Source: CAWEHT01 sp963808455 (lineage in GTDB: Bacteria; Chloroflexota; Anaerolineae; CG2-30-64-16). Taken from it: a stretch of 6,230 nt of DNA. The stretch is from assembly GCA_963808455.1 (NCBI GenBank), contig CAWEHT010000324.1, positions 1-6,230 on the forward strand, in the 5' to 3' direction. Positions 5,768 to 6,230 of the stretch are shown here, one piece after another; within the stretch, counting starts at the first letter, position 1, and each line of letters starts with the position of its first letter. The position numbers and the translations under genes were made by a program. The notes below the pieces were generated by a model. The model worked only from the letters and a program-made list of their open reading frames with translations, was not told the DNA's origin and did not search any database.

Positions 5768-6230
5768 CTAGGGTTCAGGATTGCAAAAAACTGGAACCTT
5801 TTTCAACTCTAACTCCAACCCGAGTCGCGAACCAAGTTCAAGCGGCTCGAATGCAATCCATTCTTTGCCATAGAGTTTCCTCCAGTCCGCGCAACGCCCA
5901 GAGCGCGATCAAAATGCAAACTGTTCCGACGATGGCAGCGGCGGCCACGATGCCAACAACCCGGAGTAAGTGTTTGAGAGCCTGAATTAGCAAGGGGAAG
6001 AGAGCCGCGGACAAAATTTGGAACTGTCGTCGCAACCGTCGCGCGAATATTCGTGCCGAATTGCTCCGCTGCCACGGTCCACAACACTGACCAATCCGAT
6101 GCTGAAGCCGAGGAAAAAGGATGATGAGATAAAAAGTCGCGGCAGAAAATCGAGTGCAAAAAAATAGGCGGCCATTGCCGCGAGCGTGAAAAGTATGAGA
6201 ACGCAAAGACTACTTTTTTGCGCCAGTGAA
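5768..6230 (-). pseudogene. C-terminal end of a Major Facilitator Superfamily transporter, three frameshifts (partial)
   Basis: This inner-membrane transporter gene enters at the right window edge, and only the last roughly 150 residues are present. Read across three shifts it gives SLCVLILFTLAAMAAYFFALDF and LFISSSFFLGFSIG (membrane helices), then WSVLWTVAAEQFGTNIRATVATTVPNFVRGS. A further helix pair follows, including LLRVVGIVAAAAIVGTVCILI, and then LEETYGKEWIAFEPLELGSR, ending at TAG 5768. The AAEQFGTNIRATVATTVPNFVRG block is a recognisable MFS segment, and the ETYGK tail is typical of the superfamily's C-terminus. The shifts lie near 6092-6097, 5994-6004 and 5870-5876, each consistent with one extra base or two missing. 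The substrate is unknown. The gene ends two bases before nadD. Confidence 0.75.

Noticed and set aside
1..6230. CRISPR arrays, tRNA or rRNA genes, complete insertion sequences
   Set aside because: No regularly spaced direct repeats, no RNA gene signatures and no paired element ends were seen on either strand.

Overview
The window holds parts of two different gene neighbourhoods, nearly all read from the minus strand, joined at about 4961-5210 by a fragment of an insertion-sequence transposase. No lineage can be proved from sequence alone. The left 5 kb is GC-rich and encodes a lipoprotein with a long Ala/Pro/Thr/Gln linker of the kind common in Chloroflexota. The right 1 kb has visibly lower GC (about 45% in the last 110 bases) and encodes NadD and MFS sequences that remind me of Verrucomicrobiota. 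The contig may therefore be a recombinant, or an assembly chimera.

Left part, in transcription order (right to left): a corrinoid protein (4964-4305) overlaps by 4 bp a short homologue of the monomethylamine methyltransferase MtmB (4308-3403). A 169-bp spacer with competing hairpins follows. Then comes a BMP-family ABC importer: substrate-binding lipoprotein (3233-2063), double-domain ATPase (2039-519) and membrane permease (522 to beyond position 1). A plausible reading is that the importer brings in a substrate whose methyl group the MtmB-like protein passes to the corrinoid protein. The substrate is unknown.

The most interesting gene is the MtmB homologue. It aligns with the last two thirds of archaeal MtmB with almost no gaps. 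However, it lacks about 157 N-terminal residues, has Thr where MtmB has pyrrolysine, and has lost all four residues I recall as surrounding the pyrrolysine. It appears to be a non-pyrrolysine MtmB with a rebuilt active site.

Right part: a transposase C-terminus (4961 to about 5206) abuts the 3' end of nadD (5765 to about 5209), which follows the 3' end of an MFS transporter gene (from beyond 6230 to 5768).

Frameshifts are frequent: one in bmpA, two in the ATPase gene, two in nadD and three in the MFS gene. None is seen in the corrinoid and MtmB-like genes. Because family motifs stay intact on both sides of every shift, sequencing or assembly error is the simplest explanation, and the affected products are described as if repaired.
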